Source: Pseudaminobacter sp040045035 (lineage in GTDB: Bacteria > Pseudomonadota > Alphaproteobacteria > Rhizobiales > Rhizobiaceae). From it: a stretch of DNA of 64,000 nt. The notes under the pieces were generated by a model. The model made no database searches, was not told where the DNA came from, and saw nothing but the letters and a program-made list of their open reading frames with translations. Numbering within the stretch: the stretch's first letter is position 1; every line of letters begins with the position of its first letter. Shown in pieces: positions 45,627-55,043 of the stretch. The translations under genes were made by a program, and so were the position numbers. Location: NCBI RefSeq assembly GCF_040045035.1, contig NZ_JBDZDS010000004.1:62001-126000 (forward strand), read 5' to 3'.

Positions 45627-48600
45627 ATGACGCTGCATGACGTTTCCCTCGACGACAAATTCGATCTCGGCAAGGAACGCGTCTTCCTGTCCGGTGCGCA
45701 GGCGATCGTGCGGATGCTGCTGATGCAGCGCGAGCGCGACCGGCGCGCAGGGCTGAGCACGGCGGGCTTCGTTTCGGGCTATCGCGGCTCGCCGCTAGGC
45801 GGGCTCGACATGCAGCTGTGGAAAGCCAAGAGCCAGCTCAAGCAGGCAGACATCGTCTTCCAGCCCGGCCTCAACGAGGAGCTTGCCGCGACCGCCTGCT
45901 GGGGAACGCAGCAGACCGAGCTGTTGGGCGAGGGCAAGCATGACGGCGTCTTCGCGCTCTGGTATGGCAAGGGACCCGGCGTCGACCGCTCCGGCGACGT
46001 GTTCCGCCATGCCAATCTCGCAGGCTCGTCGAAACATGGCGGCGCGCTCGCCCTGATGGGCGACGACCACATGGCCGAATCCTCCACCAACGCGCATGCC
46101 ACCGAACTGGTGTTCGTCGACTCGATGATGCCGGTTCTCAATCCGGCCGGCGTGCAGGAGCTGATCGATTACGGCCTCTACGGCTATGCCATGTCGCGCT
46201 TCTCCGGGACCTGGGCGGCCATCAAATGCGTGAAGGACAACATCGAATCGACCGCTTCGGTGGATGCCTCGCTCGACCGGCTGAACATCGTGCTGCCAAA
46301 GTTCGACATGCCGCCAGGCGGCCTCAACATCCGCCACGAGATCAACATGCTCGGCCAGGAGGAGCGCCTGTTCGAGCATAAGCGGGCGGCGGCCAGCGCC
46401 TTCATCCGCGCCAACAACCTCAACCGGATCGTCTATTCCGGCGGTTCCAGGGCCCGGCTCGGCATCATCACCGTGGGCAAGAGCTATCTCGACGTGCATC
46501 AGGCGCTGGACGATCTCGGCATCGACGAGAAGCGCGCCAATGAGCTGGGCGTGCGGCTGTTCAAGGTGGGCTGCCCCTGGCCGCTCGACCTCGAGCACGT
46601 CGCCGATTTCGTACGCGGGCTGGAAACGGTCATCGTGGTGGAGGAAAAGCGCTCGCTGATCGAGATGCAGCTGCGCGAGAAGCTCTACGGCACGGCCAAC
46701 CAGCCGATGATCGTGGGCAAGAAGGACGAGCGCGGCGGCTGGCTGTTTCCGGCCAAGGGCGTGCTCGACCCCAACGACATCGCCATTGCGCTCGGCGAGC
46801 GCATATTGAAGGTGATCGGCCCGTCGGGGGAGATCGCTGCCCACGTCAGCCGGTTGCGCCAGTTCCAGGCGATGCTGGCCGACACCAAGGATGTCGGCTC
46901 GCGCACGCCGTTTTTCTGTTCGGGCTGCCCGCACAATTCCTCGACCAAGGTGCCGGAGGGCTCGATCGCGGCGGCCGGCATCGGCTGCCATTTCATGGCG
47001 CTGTGGATGGACCGCTCGACGGTAGGCTTCACCGCCATGGGCGGCGAGGGCGCGCAGTGGGTCGGCCAGGCGCCTTTCTCCAAGCGCGACCACATCTTCC
47101 AGAATCTCGGCGACGGCACCTACAACCACTCGGGCACGCTGGCGATCCGCTTCGCGCTCGTCTCGGGCGCCAACATCACCTACAAGATCCTCTATAACGA
47201 TGCCGTAGCCATGACCGGCGGCCAGCCGCATGAGGGCGGGCTGACCGTCGACATGATCGCCCGGCAGGTGCGCGCCGAGGGTATCGACCGTATCGCCGTG
47301 GTAACCGACGAGCCGGGAAAATATGCCGGCCGCGTCGAGTTTCCGGCCGGCGCGACCATCCATCACCGTGACGATCTCGACCGGGTGCAGCGCGAGCTGC
47401 GCGAGGTCAAGGGCGTGTCGGTGCTGCTCTACGACCAGACCTGCGCGGCCGAGAAGCGCCGCCGCCGCAAGCGCGGCACGTTTCCCGATCCGGACAAGCG
47501 CGTCGTCATCAACGAGTTGGTCTGCGAGGGATGCGGCGACTGCGGCGTGCAGTCGAACTGCGTGTCGATCCAGCCGGTGGAGACCGAGTTCGGCCGCAAG
47601 CGAAAAATCGACCAGTCGAGCTGCAACAAGGACTTTTCCTGCGTCAACGGCTTTTGTCCGTCCTTCGTGACGGTGCATGGCGCCAAGATCCGCAAGGCCG
47701 AGGGCCTCGCCGGCAAGTCCGATCCACTGGCCGGCGTTCCGGAGCCAAAGCTGTTCCCGCTCGGAAACGGCTGGTCGTCGATCATCGACGGCGTCGGTGG
47801 CACCGGCGTGGTGACAGTCGGCGCGATCCTCGGCATGGCCTCGCATCTGGAAGGCAAGGGCTGCGGCATGATCGACATGGCGGGGCTTGCCCAGAAGGGC
47901 GGCTCGGTCTTCACCCATGTGCGCATCGCCGAAACGCCGGAGGAGATCCATGCCATCCGCGTCTCGGCCGGCAAGGCCGATCTGATCCTGGGCTGCGACC
48001 TCGTCGTCTCCGGTGCCAAGAAGGTGCTGGCGGCGGTGCGCGAGGGGCACACGGTCTTCGTCGCCAACACCGCCGAGGTGATGCCGGGCGAATTCACCCG
48101 CGCGGCGGATTTTTCGTTGCCGACCGAGCGGCTGAAGAAGGCGATCCGCGATGCGGCGGGCGAGGCGCATGCGCATTTCTTCGACGCCACACGCGCGGCC
48201 ACCGCGCTGTTCGGCAACTCGCTTGGCGCCAACATGTTCCTGCTCGGCTTTGCCTATCAGAATGGCGGCCTGCCGCTTCCGGCGGAGGCGATAGAAAAGG
48301 CCATCGAGCTCAACGGCCAGGCGGTGGCGATGAACGTGGCCGCCTTCCGCTGGGGCCGGCGGGCGGCGCATGAACCGGAATTCGTGCGCGGGCTGGTGGC
48401 CCAGCCTGGCCGCGCGGCAGGCGCGGTCGAGCCGGCGCGGACACTGGACGAGATCGTCGCGCGGCGGGTGGAATTCCTCACCGCCTACCAGAACGCGGAC
48501 TATGCCAAGCGCTACCGCGACCGCATCGAGGCGCTGCGGGCGGCCGAGGCGAAGGCGTCACCCGGCTCCACCGCCGTTACCGAGGCGGCGGCGAGGAATT

Positions 48601-49100
48601 TGTTCAAACTGATGGCGATCAAGGACGAATACGAAGTCGCGCGGCTCTACACAGACGGCTCCTTCACGCGGCAGCTTGCTGCACAGTTCCAGAGCTACGA
48701 CCGGCTGGAGTTCCATCTGGCGCCCCCGATCCTCGGTCGCAGCGATGCGGGCGGCAAGCCGCGCAAGTCGAGCTTCGGGGCCTGGATGATGACCGGGTTC
48801 CGAGCGCTTGCGGCTCTCAAAGGCCTGCGCGGCACCGCTTTCGATGTTTTCGGCTACACCACCGAGCGGCGCATGGAGCGCGAATTGCTGGCGCAGTATG
48901 AGAGCGACCTGGACCTGATCCGCAGCTCGCTGAACGCCGGCAGGATCGAGGCGGCGGCCGCACTCGCCTCGGTGCCGGCGCTGGTCCGCGGTTACGGCCA
49001 CGTCAGGCAGGCGAGCGCGGCCAAGGCGGCCGGTGAGAGGGCGCGGCTGCTCGAGCGGCTGTCAGGGCAGCCGGCCCGGGCGCTGCAGGCGGCGGAATAG
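45627..49100 (+). CDS. Indolepyruvate ferredoxin oxidoreductase, alpha-beta fused
   Basis: 1157 residues, among the largest in the window. N-terminal pyrimidine-binding part (GFVSGYRGSPLGGLDMQLW), a thiamine-diphosphate core (GIGCHFMALWM, FQNLGDGTYNHSGTLAIR), a 4Fe-4S region (ELVCEGCGDCGVQSNCVSIQ and, further on, CNKDFSCVNGFCPSF) and a C-terminal gamma-type domain (DGVGGTGVVTVGAILGMASHLEG). It decarboxylates aryl-pyruvates, or related 2-oxoacids, to acyl-CoA with reduction of ferredoxin. The split iorA/iorB genes of archaea are one gene here, as in many aerobic proteobacteria. It has no metabolic partner gene beside it. Confidence 0.92.
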   Translation: MTLHDVSLDDKFDLGKERVFLSGAQAIVRMLLMQRERDRRAGLSTAGFVSGYRGSPLGGLDMQLWKAKSQLKQADIVFQPGLNEELAATACWGTQQTELLGEGKHDGVFALWYGKGPGVDRSGDVFRHANLAGSSKHGGALALMGDDHMAESSTNAHATELVFVDSMMPVLNPAGVQELIDYGLYGYAMSRFSGTWAAIKCVKDNIESTASVDASLDRLNIVLPKFDMPPGGLNIRHEINMLGQEERLFEHKRAAASAFIRANNLNRIVYSGGSRARLGIITVGKSYLDVHQALDDLGIDEKRANELGVRLFKVGCPWPLDLEHVADFVRGLETVIVVEEKRSLIEMQLREKLYGTANQPMIVGKKDERGGWLFPAKGVLDPNDIAIALGERILKVIGPSGEIAAHVSRLRQFQAMLADTKDVGSRTPFFCSGCPHNSSTKVPEGSIAAAGIGCHFMALWMDRSTVGFTAMGGEGAQWVGQAPFSKRDHIFQNLGDGTYNHSGTLAIRFALVSGANITYKILYNDAVAMTGGQPHEGGLTVDMIARQVRAEGIDRIAVVTDEPGKYAGRVEFPAGATIHHRDDLDRVQRELREVKGVSVLLYDQTCAAEKRRRRKRGTFPDPDKRVVINELVCEGCGDCGVQSNCVSIQPVETEFGRKRKIDQSSCNKDFSCVNGFCPSFVTVHGAKIRKAEGLAGKSDPLAGVPEPKLFPLGNGWSSIIDGVGGTGVVTVGAILGMASHLEGKGCGMIDMAGLAQKGGSVFTHVRIAETPEEIHAIRVSAGKADLILGCDLVVSGAKKVLAAVREGHTVFVANTAEVMPGEFTRAADFSLPTERLKKAIRDAAGEAHAHFFDATRAATALFGNSLGANMFLLGFAYQNGGLPLPAEAIEKAIELNGQAVAMNVAAFRWGRRAAHEPEFVRGLVAQPGRAAGAVEPARTLDEIVARRVEFLTAYQNADYAKRYRDRIEALRAAEAKASPGSTAVTEAAARNLFKLMAIKDEYEVARLYTDGSFTRQLAAQFQSYDRLEFHLAPPILGRSDAGGKPRKSSFGAWMMTGFRALAALKGLRGTAFDVFGYTTERRMERELLAQYESDLDLIRSSLNAGRIEAAAALASVPALVRGYGHVRQASAAKAAGERARLLERLSGQPARALQAAE

Positions 49101-49242
49101 CGGAAACGGATTGTTTACCAAAGCCGCAACATCCATCGTCTCCGTCTTCGAGGTTTGGTTGATGCCAGGGCGCGTTGCGGTCACTCTAAGCCTTTCTTAA
49201 GGCGAATCTGGCAGTGCTGGGGTCCCAAAATGGGAACCAGAA

Positions 49243-51540
49243 GTGACTGCGAGCAAAAAAGAGCTTCCGGACGACATTTATATCCCGTTTGTGGAAACCC
49301 TTTTTCGCGACGGTTTCACACTTGCCATTGGCATCACCGCCCAGATGGCGCTTATCACGCTCGCCTGGGCCAAAACCGGAAACGTCGCCTTCCTGGCGGT
49401 CGTGCTCGTCCTTCTGATCGTCGGCTTGCTGCGCGTCGGGAGCATGCGCAAATTCGCGAAGCTCCCTGCGATCACGACGCGGGCGGAGGCCCGCAGGCAC
49501 GAGAACCGCTACATCTTCTATGGCGCGATGCACGGCGCCGCCTTGGGCACGTTCTGCCTGGTTGCCATCTACACCGCCCAGGACGGCTTTGCCGAGATTG
49601 CAGCGGTATGCATCTCGCTGGCCACCGCGACCGGCATCGCCGGCCGAAATTATGGCTCGCCACGCATGGTGATCATCCTGATCATCACGCTGACCTGCCC
49701 GATGTCGCTCGGCTTCATCCTGCGCGGCGACTTCTACCACGTGCTGCTCGGGCTACTTTCCGCGCCCTTCCTGCTGGCGATCCACAGATATGCCGACACC
49801 GTTCGGGACGTCCTGTTCACGGCGCTGTCGGCCGAGAAGCGGGCCAATCGCATTGCCGGGCGCTTCAACCGCGCGCTGAACACCATGTCGCACGGCCTGG
49901 TCATGCTTGGGCCCAACGGCAAGGTGGTGGTCGCCAATGCCGAGGCCGCGCATCTGATGTTGCTCAAGTCTCCCGATGCATTGCTAGGGCGTTCGGTCCG
50001 TTCGCTGCTCAAGCGCGGCGTGGCTGGCGGCCTGCTGTCGCCGAAGGACTGCCGCTATGTCGAGGGCCAGCTGACCCGGGCGCTGCATGAGGGGCGGGAC
50101 CGCAAGGTCCTCGTTTCCCTGACGAACGGCCAGCACTACGAGTTCTCGGCGCGCGCCGGCAATCAGGAACTCGGTGTCATCACCTTCGAGGATGTCACGC
50201 AGCGCGTCGAGGCCGAGGAGAAAATCCGCTCCATGGCTCGTTACGACAACCTGACGGGTCTGCCGAACCGGGCCTATTTCCACGAGATCGTGGGCGAGTG
50301 CATGGCCTCGGGCGACCGCGAGCGCCTATGCGCGCTGGCGGTTCTCGACCTCGACGACTTCAAGAGCGTGAACGACACGCTCGGGCACCCGGTCGGCGAC
50401 GGTCTGATTTACGCGGCGGCGGAACGGCTGGGCAATCTCGTCAACGAGGACGTGAAGGTCAGTCGCTTCGGCGGCGACGAGTTCATGATCTTCTTCAATC
50501 GCGTCGAGGACGAGAGCCATCTGGCCGGAATGCTGGACGCGATCTTTGCCATCCTCCAGGGCGATGTCGATGTCGCGGGTCACGTGCTGCGCCTCCAGGC
50601 CAGCGGCGGTGCGGTGCTGTCGCGGGTGAGGGACAGCGACGCCGACGCCATGATCGTCAAGGCGGACCTTGCGATGTACAAGGCCAAGGAGCTCGGCAAG
50701 AACGGCTGGCGCCTGTTCGAATCGGCCATGGACGCGGCTTTCCGCGACAAGCAGTTGCTGAAAGCCGATCTCCGCAGCGCTGTCGAGGCAAAGCGCCTGC
50801 GCGTGGTCTTTCAACCGATCGTCGCGATCGAGACGATGCGGATCGCAAGCTGCGAGGCCCTGTGCCGGTGGGATCACCCCGAACTTGGCGCAATCTCGCC
50901 GGCGATCTTCATCCCCCTGGCGGAAGAGATGGGCATCATCTCGGAAATCAGCACCTTCATGCTGCATGCTGCATGTGGCGAATGCGCCAAATGGCCTTCA
51001 CCGATCGGCGTGTCGGTCAATCTTTCGGCCAAGGATTTCCGCCGCCGCGATGTGGTCGACAAGGTGCGCGACGCGCTTGCCCATTCGGGGCTCGCTCCGT
51101 GGCGGCTCGAGATCGAGGTGACGGAGACCGCGCTGCTCGACGACAAGTCGCAGACGCGCCAGTACATCGAAGAGATCAAGCAACTGGGCGTGCGCATCGC
51201 GCTCGACGATTTCGGCACGGGCTATTCCAGCCTCAGCTATCTGCACAAGCTGCCGCTCGACAAGGTCAAGATCGACCGGAGCTTCCTGATGGACGTCACC
51301 CAGAATTCCCATTCCCTTCATTTGCTCAAGGGCATCGTGAATCTCTCGCGGCCGCTGGGGCTCGCGGTGACGGTCGAGGGCGTCGAGACATATGAGCAGC
51401 TCAAGATCCTGTCGCTGGAGGTCAAGCCGGACCTGGTCCAAGGCTTCCTCTTCGGATCGGCGCTCAGCGCCTCCGGCATCGAGACGATGTCGAACACCGT
51501 GTGGCCTTTCGCCGAGGAGATGAGGGTGGCCAAGCGCTGA
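49243..51540 (+). CDS. Membrane GGDEF-EAL protein with PAS domain
   Basis: 765 residues, GTG start. About six membrane helices in residues 20-185, a PAS-like segment at ~205-320 (RFNRALNTMSHGLVMLGPNGKVVVANAEAAHL), a GGDEF domain with intact SRFGGDEF near 407-414 and an EAL domain near 500-760. The EAL domain keeps CEALCRWDHP, NLSAKDF, EVTETALL, DDFGTGYSSLSYL, VEGVE and QGFLFG, so both halves could be active; the net effect on c-di-GMP cannot be told. A small TCCCA-AAA-TGGGA hairpin ends just before the start codon region. Confidence 0.92.
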   Translation: MTASKKELPDDIYIPFVETLFRDGFTLAIGITAQMALITLAWAKTGNVAFLAVVLVLLIVGLLRVGSMRKFAKLPAITTRAEARRHENRYIFYGAMHGAALGTFCLVAIYTAQDGFAEIAAVCISLATATGIAGRNYGSPRMVIILIITLTCPMSLGFILRGDFYHVLLGLLSAPFLLAIHRYADTVRDVLFTALSAEKRANRIAGRFNRALNTMSHGLVMLGPNGKVVVANAEAAHLMLLKSPDALLGRSVRSLLKRGVAGGLLSPKDCRYVEGQLTRALHEGRDRKVLVSLTNGQHYEFSARAGNQELGVITFEDVTQRVEAEEKIRSMARYDNLTGLPNRAYFHEIVGECMASGDRERLCALAVLDLDDFKSVNDTLGHPVGDGLIYAAAERLGNLVNEDVKVSRFGGDEFMIFFNRVEDESHLAGMLDAIFAILQGDVDVAGHVLRLQASGGAVLSRVRDSDADAMIVKADLAMYKAKELGKNGWRLFESAMDAAFRDKQLLKADLRSAVEAKRLRVVFQPIVAIETMRIASCEALCRWDHPELGAISPAIFIPLAEEMGIISEISTFMLHAACGECAKWPSPIGVSVNLSAKDFRRRDVVDKVRDALAHSGLAPWRLEIEVTETALLDDKSQTRQYIEEIKQLGVRIALDDFGTGYSSLSYLHKLPLDKVKIDRSFLMDVTQNSHSLHLLKGIVNLSRPLGLAVTVEGVETYEQLKILSLEVKPDLVQGFLFGSALSASGIETMSNTVWPFAEEMRVAKR

Positions 51541-51735
51541 TCGACCTGCCTGGTGATTCTCGACTCTGCCCAGGATTGAGGTTATAGAGGCCGAATTGCC
51601 GGCAGAAACTTCAAAATCTAACAAAATTATTTTTAGTTAAGGTTAATGCAAAGTAAATAAAGCACTTACTGTTTAAGCCTTTACAGGCACACGCCATTCG
51701 CTACCCTTCCGGCGGGTTCGAGTGCGGGGGCAGAC
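51541..51735 (+). promoter_or_regulatory. AT-rich leader of the FeeM/LuxI-like gene
   Basis: 195 bases with a markedly AT-rich core at about 51617-51680, unlike the surrounding GC-rich DNA. GTTAAGGTTAA at 51636-51646 contains two TTAA units and resembles CtrA-type half sites, but the usual TTAA-N7-TTAA spacing is absent. Confidence 0.35.
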
Positions 51736-52512
51736 ATGGGTGTTCATCAGATGCCGATCGGCAGAAGTGCCGGTGAGGGCGGCGCAGACGCGCCGGAAGT
51801 CTCGAGTTTCGCGCAGAAGGTGCTGGAACTCCTGGACCGCACCGAATACCGCCGATGCGACAGGGGCGAAGACGTCGAGGACATCTACCGCCTGCGATAC
51901 AAGGCTTATCGCACCAACGATATCGTTCCCGACATGGAGAATCAGTCGATCAGCGACGAGCTCGACGAGACGCCGAATGTCTACCGTTTCGGCATCTACA
52001 TCGACCAGCGCCTCGTCAGCACGATGCGCATTCACCACGTTACCCAGGAGACGCCCTTCTCGCCTTCGGTGAAGGCGTTCGGCGATGTCGTCCTGCCGCT
52101 GCTGGCAAAGGGCGACACCTTCATCTGCCCCAGCCGGTTTGCCTCCGACCCCGAATGGACCCGCGTATATCCGCAACTGGCCTACGTGACGCTGCGGCTG
52201 GCGGGAATGGCCTGCTATTATTTCGAGACGCCCTATGGTCTTTCGACCGTGCGGGAGGACCATGCGGGTTTCTACAAGCGGGTCTACTATTCGGAGCAGA
52301 TCAGCGAGCCGCGGGGCTATCCGGGCGTTTTCAGCAAGGTCGTGCTGTACCGGACCAACGCCTACCTCAATCGCGAGCGCTATTACGCGCGGTTCCCGTT
52401 CTTCCGCTCCACGCCGCTCGAGCAGCGGCTGCTCTTCGCCCGGCCCGAAGGGGGTGAACTGGCGCCGCTGACGGTCCTGCCCACAGCAAAATATTACAGC
52501 GACGCGGCATGA
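51736..52512 (+). CDS. LuxI/FeeM-type N-acyl transferase-like protein
   Basis: 258 residues of a GNAT-like fold in the autoinducer-synthase/FeeM group. The segment VEDIYRLRYKAYRTNDIVPDMENQSISDELDETPNVYRFGIYIDQRLVSTMRIHHVT has the LuxI-like R-x-x-x-(Y/F) motif and the acidic and Arg residues of the acyl-donor/substrate cleft (region ~45-105). FICPSRFASDPEW and AGMACYYFETPYGLSTVREDHAGFYKRVY follow. FeeM makes N-acyl-tyrosines from acyl-ACP. No luxR gene adjoins; a c-di-GMP gene precedes it. Product unknown. Confidence 0.7.
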   Translation: MGVHQMPIGRSAGEGGADAPEVSSFAQKVLELLDRTEYRRCDRGEDVEDIYRLRYKAYRTNDIVPDMENQSISDELDETPNVYRFGIYIDQRLVSTMRIHHVTQETPFSPSVKAFGDVVLPLLAKGDTFICPSRFASDPEWTRVYPQLAYVTLRLAGMACYYFETPYGLSTVREDHAGFYKRVYYSEQISEPRGYPGVFSKVVLYRTNAYLNRERYYARFPFFRSTPLEQRLLFARPEGGELAPLTVLPTAKYYSDAA

Positions 52513-52658
52513 GCGCCGGCGCGGGGCGCCGCGCCGCGATGAACCTTTCCGGTCCTTTGCCGTTCTGATTTCGGCTGGAGGTCATCGCAGGCAATGCGAC
52601 GACAACCGGCGGGGGGCGAAGACGCCCTCTTGGCGTCGTCCAGAAAAAGGAAGCCGAC

Positions 52659-52808
52659 ATGACCGTCTCGACGATCACCCTGGCGCCGCTCATCGCCCTG
52701 ATCGCCGGCGTGCTCATCCTCGTGATGCCGCGCCTGCTCAATTACATCGTCGCTATCTATCTCATTGTCGTGGGCCTGCTCGGCCTGTTTCCGCATCTGG
52801 CCGGCTAG
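52659..52808 (+). CDS. DUF3096 membrane micro-protein
   Basis: 49 residues, too short for routine calling: MTVSTITLAPLIALIAG then VLILVMPRLLNYIVAIYLIV and VGLLGLFPHLAG. Two membrane helices are evident and the MPRLLNYIVAIYLI core is that of DUF3096 proteins. AAAGGAAG precedes the ATG, and a GACGCC-CTCTT-GGCGTC hairpin (52621-52637) stands in the leader. Function unknown; probably an inner-membrane peptide. Confidence 0.8.
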   Translation: MTVSTITLAPLIALIAGVLILVMPRLLNYIVAIYLIVVGLLGLFPHLAG

Positions 52809-53038
52809 GCTGCCCCGAGGCGCGGCGCCCGGCTGAGCGCGAGGCGACTCAGCGGGCGCATTGCCGTCGTGCGCTGGCGATTCCCTGCTGGCGCGAAATA
52901 TGCTAGGAAAGATATCGGCCTGATAGCGCACGCACGCTGGTCCGATGCCGCGCTTATCCGCGGCAGCGACATCACGGCCATTGCCCTTCCCGCCGCTTTT
53001 CGCTATGTGCGCAGGAAATCTTTTCGGAGGGCTTTTTG

Positions 53039-53266
53039 ATGGCAGACCATTCCCCGACCGGCCCGGTCGAAACCGGTGCTCAGATGGACTATCGCGAGCA
53101 TGAGCGCACCTATTCCGGCTTCCTGATGCTTGCGAAGTACGGCACGCTCGTTTGCATCGCGATTCTCATCGCGATGGCGTTCGGGTTCTTCACCACCGCC
53201 GGCTTCTTCTCCGCGACTGTTCTGTTTATCATCATCTGTGCCGTTGGCGGGTTCGTCCTCCGCTAA
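53039..53266 (+). CDS. aa3-type cytochrome c oxidase subunit IV (small)
   Basis: 75 residues from ATG 53039, with GGAGG upstream. The motif MDYREHERTYSGFLMLAKYG near 16-36 is typical of the bacterial COX4_pro_2 subunit, followed by two close membrane helices (VCIAILIAMAFGFFTTAGF, ATVLFIIICAVGGFVL). It is known from aa3 oxidases of Rhodobacter and Paracoccus. It lies just before the transhydrogenase genes, a placement often seen in this bacterial order, and far from other oxidase genes. Confidence 0.88.
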   Translation: MADHSPTGPVETGAQMDYREHERTYSGFLMLAKYGTLVCIAILIAMAFGFFTTAGFFSATVLFIIICAVGGFVLR

Positions 53267-53351
53267 TCGGAACAGACTTTCGTCTTGAGGCGCTGGGCCC
53301 GGCGCCGTGGCGGGCCGCGCCTGTGGTGTTTTAGCCGAGGGGGGCCGCGCC

Positions 53352-54608
53352 GTGACGCAGACGATCTTTGTTCCGAAGGAACTCGATCCTTCCGAGCCGC
53401 GCGTTGCGGCATCTCCAGAAACGGTGAAACGACTGACTGGCCTTGGCTTCGACGTGATCGTCGAAGCCGGCGCCGGCTTGGACTCGCGCATCACCGACGC
53501 TGATTACACCACTGCCGGTGCAAAAATCGGCAAGGTCGCCGACGCGGCCAAGGCCGACGTGGTGCTGAAGGTGCGGCGCCCGACCGATGCCGAGCTCAAG
53601 GGCTACAAGTCCGGCGCGGCGGTCATCGCCATCATGGATCCCTATGGCAACGACGCGGCGGTCGCCGCGATGGCCAAGGCCGGCATCACCGCCTTCTCCA
53701 TGGAATTCATGCCGCGCATCACCCGTGCGCAGGTGATGGACGTGCTGTCCTCGCAGGCAAACCTAGCCGGCTACCAAGCGGTGATCGACGCGGCCGCAGA
53801 ATATGACCGGGCGCTGCCGATGATGATGACGGCGGCCGGCACCGTGCCGGCGGCGAAAGTGTTCATCATGGGCGTCGGCGTTGCAGGCCTGCAGGCGATC
53901 GCCACGGCGCGCCGGCTCGGCGCGGTCGTCACCGCCACCGACGTTCGCCCCGCCGCCAAGGAGCAGGTCGCGTCGCTAGGTGCGAAATTCCTCGCCGTCG
54001 AGGACGAGGAGTTCAAGGCGGCCGAGACGGCGGGCGGTTACGCCAAGGAAATGTCCAAGGAATACCAGGCCAAGCAGGCGGCTCTGACCGCCGAGCACAT
54101 CGCCAAGCAGGACATCGTCATCACCACGGCGCTGATCCCCGGCCGGCCGGCGCCGAAGCTGGTGTCGGCGGCGATGGTCGCTTCGATGAAGCCGGGCTCG
54201 GTACTGGTCGATCTCGCCGTCGAGCGCGGCGGCAATGTCGAGGGCGCCGTGCCGGGCAAGATCGTGACCACCGAAAATGGGGTCAAGATCGTCGGCCATC
54301 TCAACGTGCCGGGCCGCGTCGCGGCGTCGGCTTCGCTCCTCTACGCCAAGAACCTTTTTGCCTTCCTCGAGACCATGGTCGACAAGACGACCAAGCAGGT
54401 CGCGATCAACCGCGACGACGAGCTGGTCAAGGCGACCATGCTGACCGACGCCGGCAAGGTCGTGCACCCGGCATTCGCCAATGTCGTCGTGGCCGAGGCT
54501 GCGGAGAAGGCTGAGCCGGCAAAGCTTAAGGTCGCCAAACCGGTCGCTGCCAAGAAACCGGCAGCTGCCAGAAAGCCTGCGGTCAAGAAGTCCAAGGGGG
54601 ATGCGTGA
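53352..54608 (+). CDS. pntAA: NAD(P) transhydrogenase subunit alpha part 1
   Basis: 418 residues from GTG 53352, the start giving the family N-terminus TQTIFVPKELDPSEPRVAASPETV. Domain I of proton-translocating transhydrogenase: NAD-binding VFIMGVGVAGLQAIATARRLGA near 172-193 and the RQD-like loop region. The last ~35 residues are a Lys/Ala/Pro-rich tail (AKPVAAKKPAAARKPAVKK) not part of the enzyme fold. TGATG couples it to pntAB. Confidence 0.95.
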   Translation: MTQTIFVPKELDPSEPRVAASPETVKRLTGLGFDVIVEAGAGLDSRITDADYTTAGAKIGKVADAAKADVVLKVRRPTDAELKGYKSGAAVIAIMDPYGNDAAVAAMAKAGITAFSMEFMPRITRAQVMDVLSSQANLAGYQAVIDAAAEYDRALPMMMTAAGTVPAAKVFIMGVGVAGLQAIATARRLGAVVTATDVRPAAKEQVASLGAKFLAVEDEEFKAAETAGGYAKEMSKEYQAKQAALTAEHIAKQDIVITTALIPGRPAPKLVSAAMVASMKPGSVLVDLAVERGGNVEGAVPGKIVTTENGVKIVGHLNVPGRVAASASLLYAKNLFAFLETMVDKTTKQVAINRDDELVKATMLTDAGKVVHPAFANVVVAEAAEKAEPAKLKVAKPVAAKKPAAARKPAVKKSKGDA

Positions 54609-55036
54609 TGGACAAGACCTCTCTCGAACAGGCGCTCGACCAGCTCGACCAGGCGGTTGCGGCGGTGCGTCTCGGCGTTCAGGAACTGGCGCATGCACAG
54701 GGCGCGGCGGAAGCCGCGGGTGCTGCCGCTCATGCGGCCTCCGGCGGGGCGATCGACCCGTTCGTGTTCCGCTTCGCCATCTTCGTCTTGGCAATCTTCG
54801 TCGGCTACTACGTGGTGTGGTCGGTGACGCCAGCCCTGCACACGCCGCTGATGGCGGTGACCAACGCGATCTCCTCGGTGATCGTGGTCGGCTCGCTTCT
54901 GGCGGTAGGCATCGCGGCCTCGGGGCTGGCCACCGGCTTCGGCTTCGTCGCTTTGATGCTGGTTTCGGTCAACATCTTCGGCGGTTTCCTCGTCACCCAG
55001 CGCATGCTGGCCATGTACAAGAAGAAGGAAAAGTGA
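54608..55036 (+). CDS. pntAB: NAD(P) transhydrogenase subunit alpha part 2 (membrane)
   Basis: 142 residues from ATG 54608, which shares one base with the pntAA stop. An N-terminal Ala-rich helix of about 45 residues precedes four membrane helices (FRFAIFVLAIFVGYYVVWSV; TNAISSVIVVGSLLAVGIAA; GFGFVALMLVSVNIFGGFLV). It is the short membrane piece of the alpha chain, normal for the three-gene form. The extended N-terminus makes it longer than the ~110-residue minimum. Confidence 0.94.
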   Translation: MDKTSLEQALDQLDQAVAAVRLGVQELAHAQGAAEAAGAAAHAASGGAIDPFVFRFAIFVLAIFVGYYVVWSVTPALHTPLMAVTNAISSVIVVGSLLAVGIAASGLATGFGFVALMLVSVNIFGGFLVTQRMLAMYKKKEK

Positions 55037-55043
55037 GCCGGCC

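Noticed and set aside
45795..48371. 858-residue minus-strand open frame inside the indolepyruvate oxidoreductase gene
   Set aside because: The plus-strand protein is clearly conserved along this whole region; the antisense translation has no recognisable motif.
49221..49237. TCCCA-AAA-TGGGA hairpin before the GGDEF-EAL start as a riboswitch
   Set aside because: Only five base pairs and no surrounding conserved aptamer-like structure; too small to support a riboswitch call.
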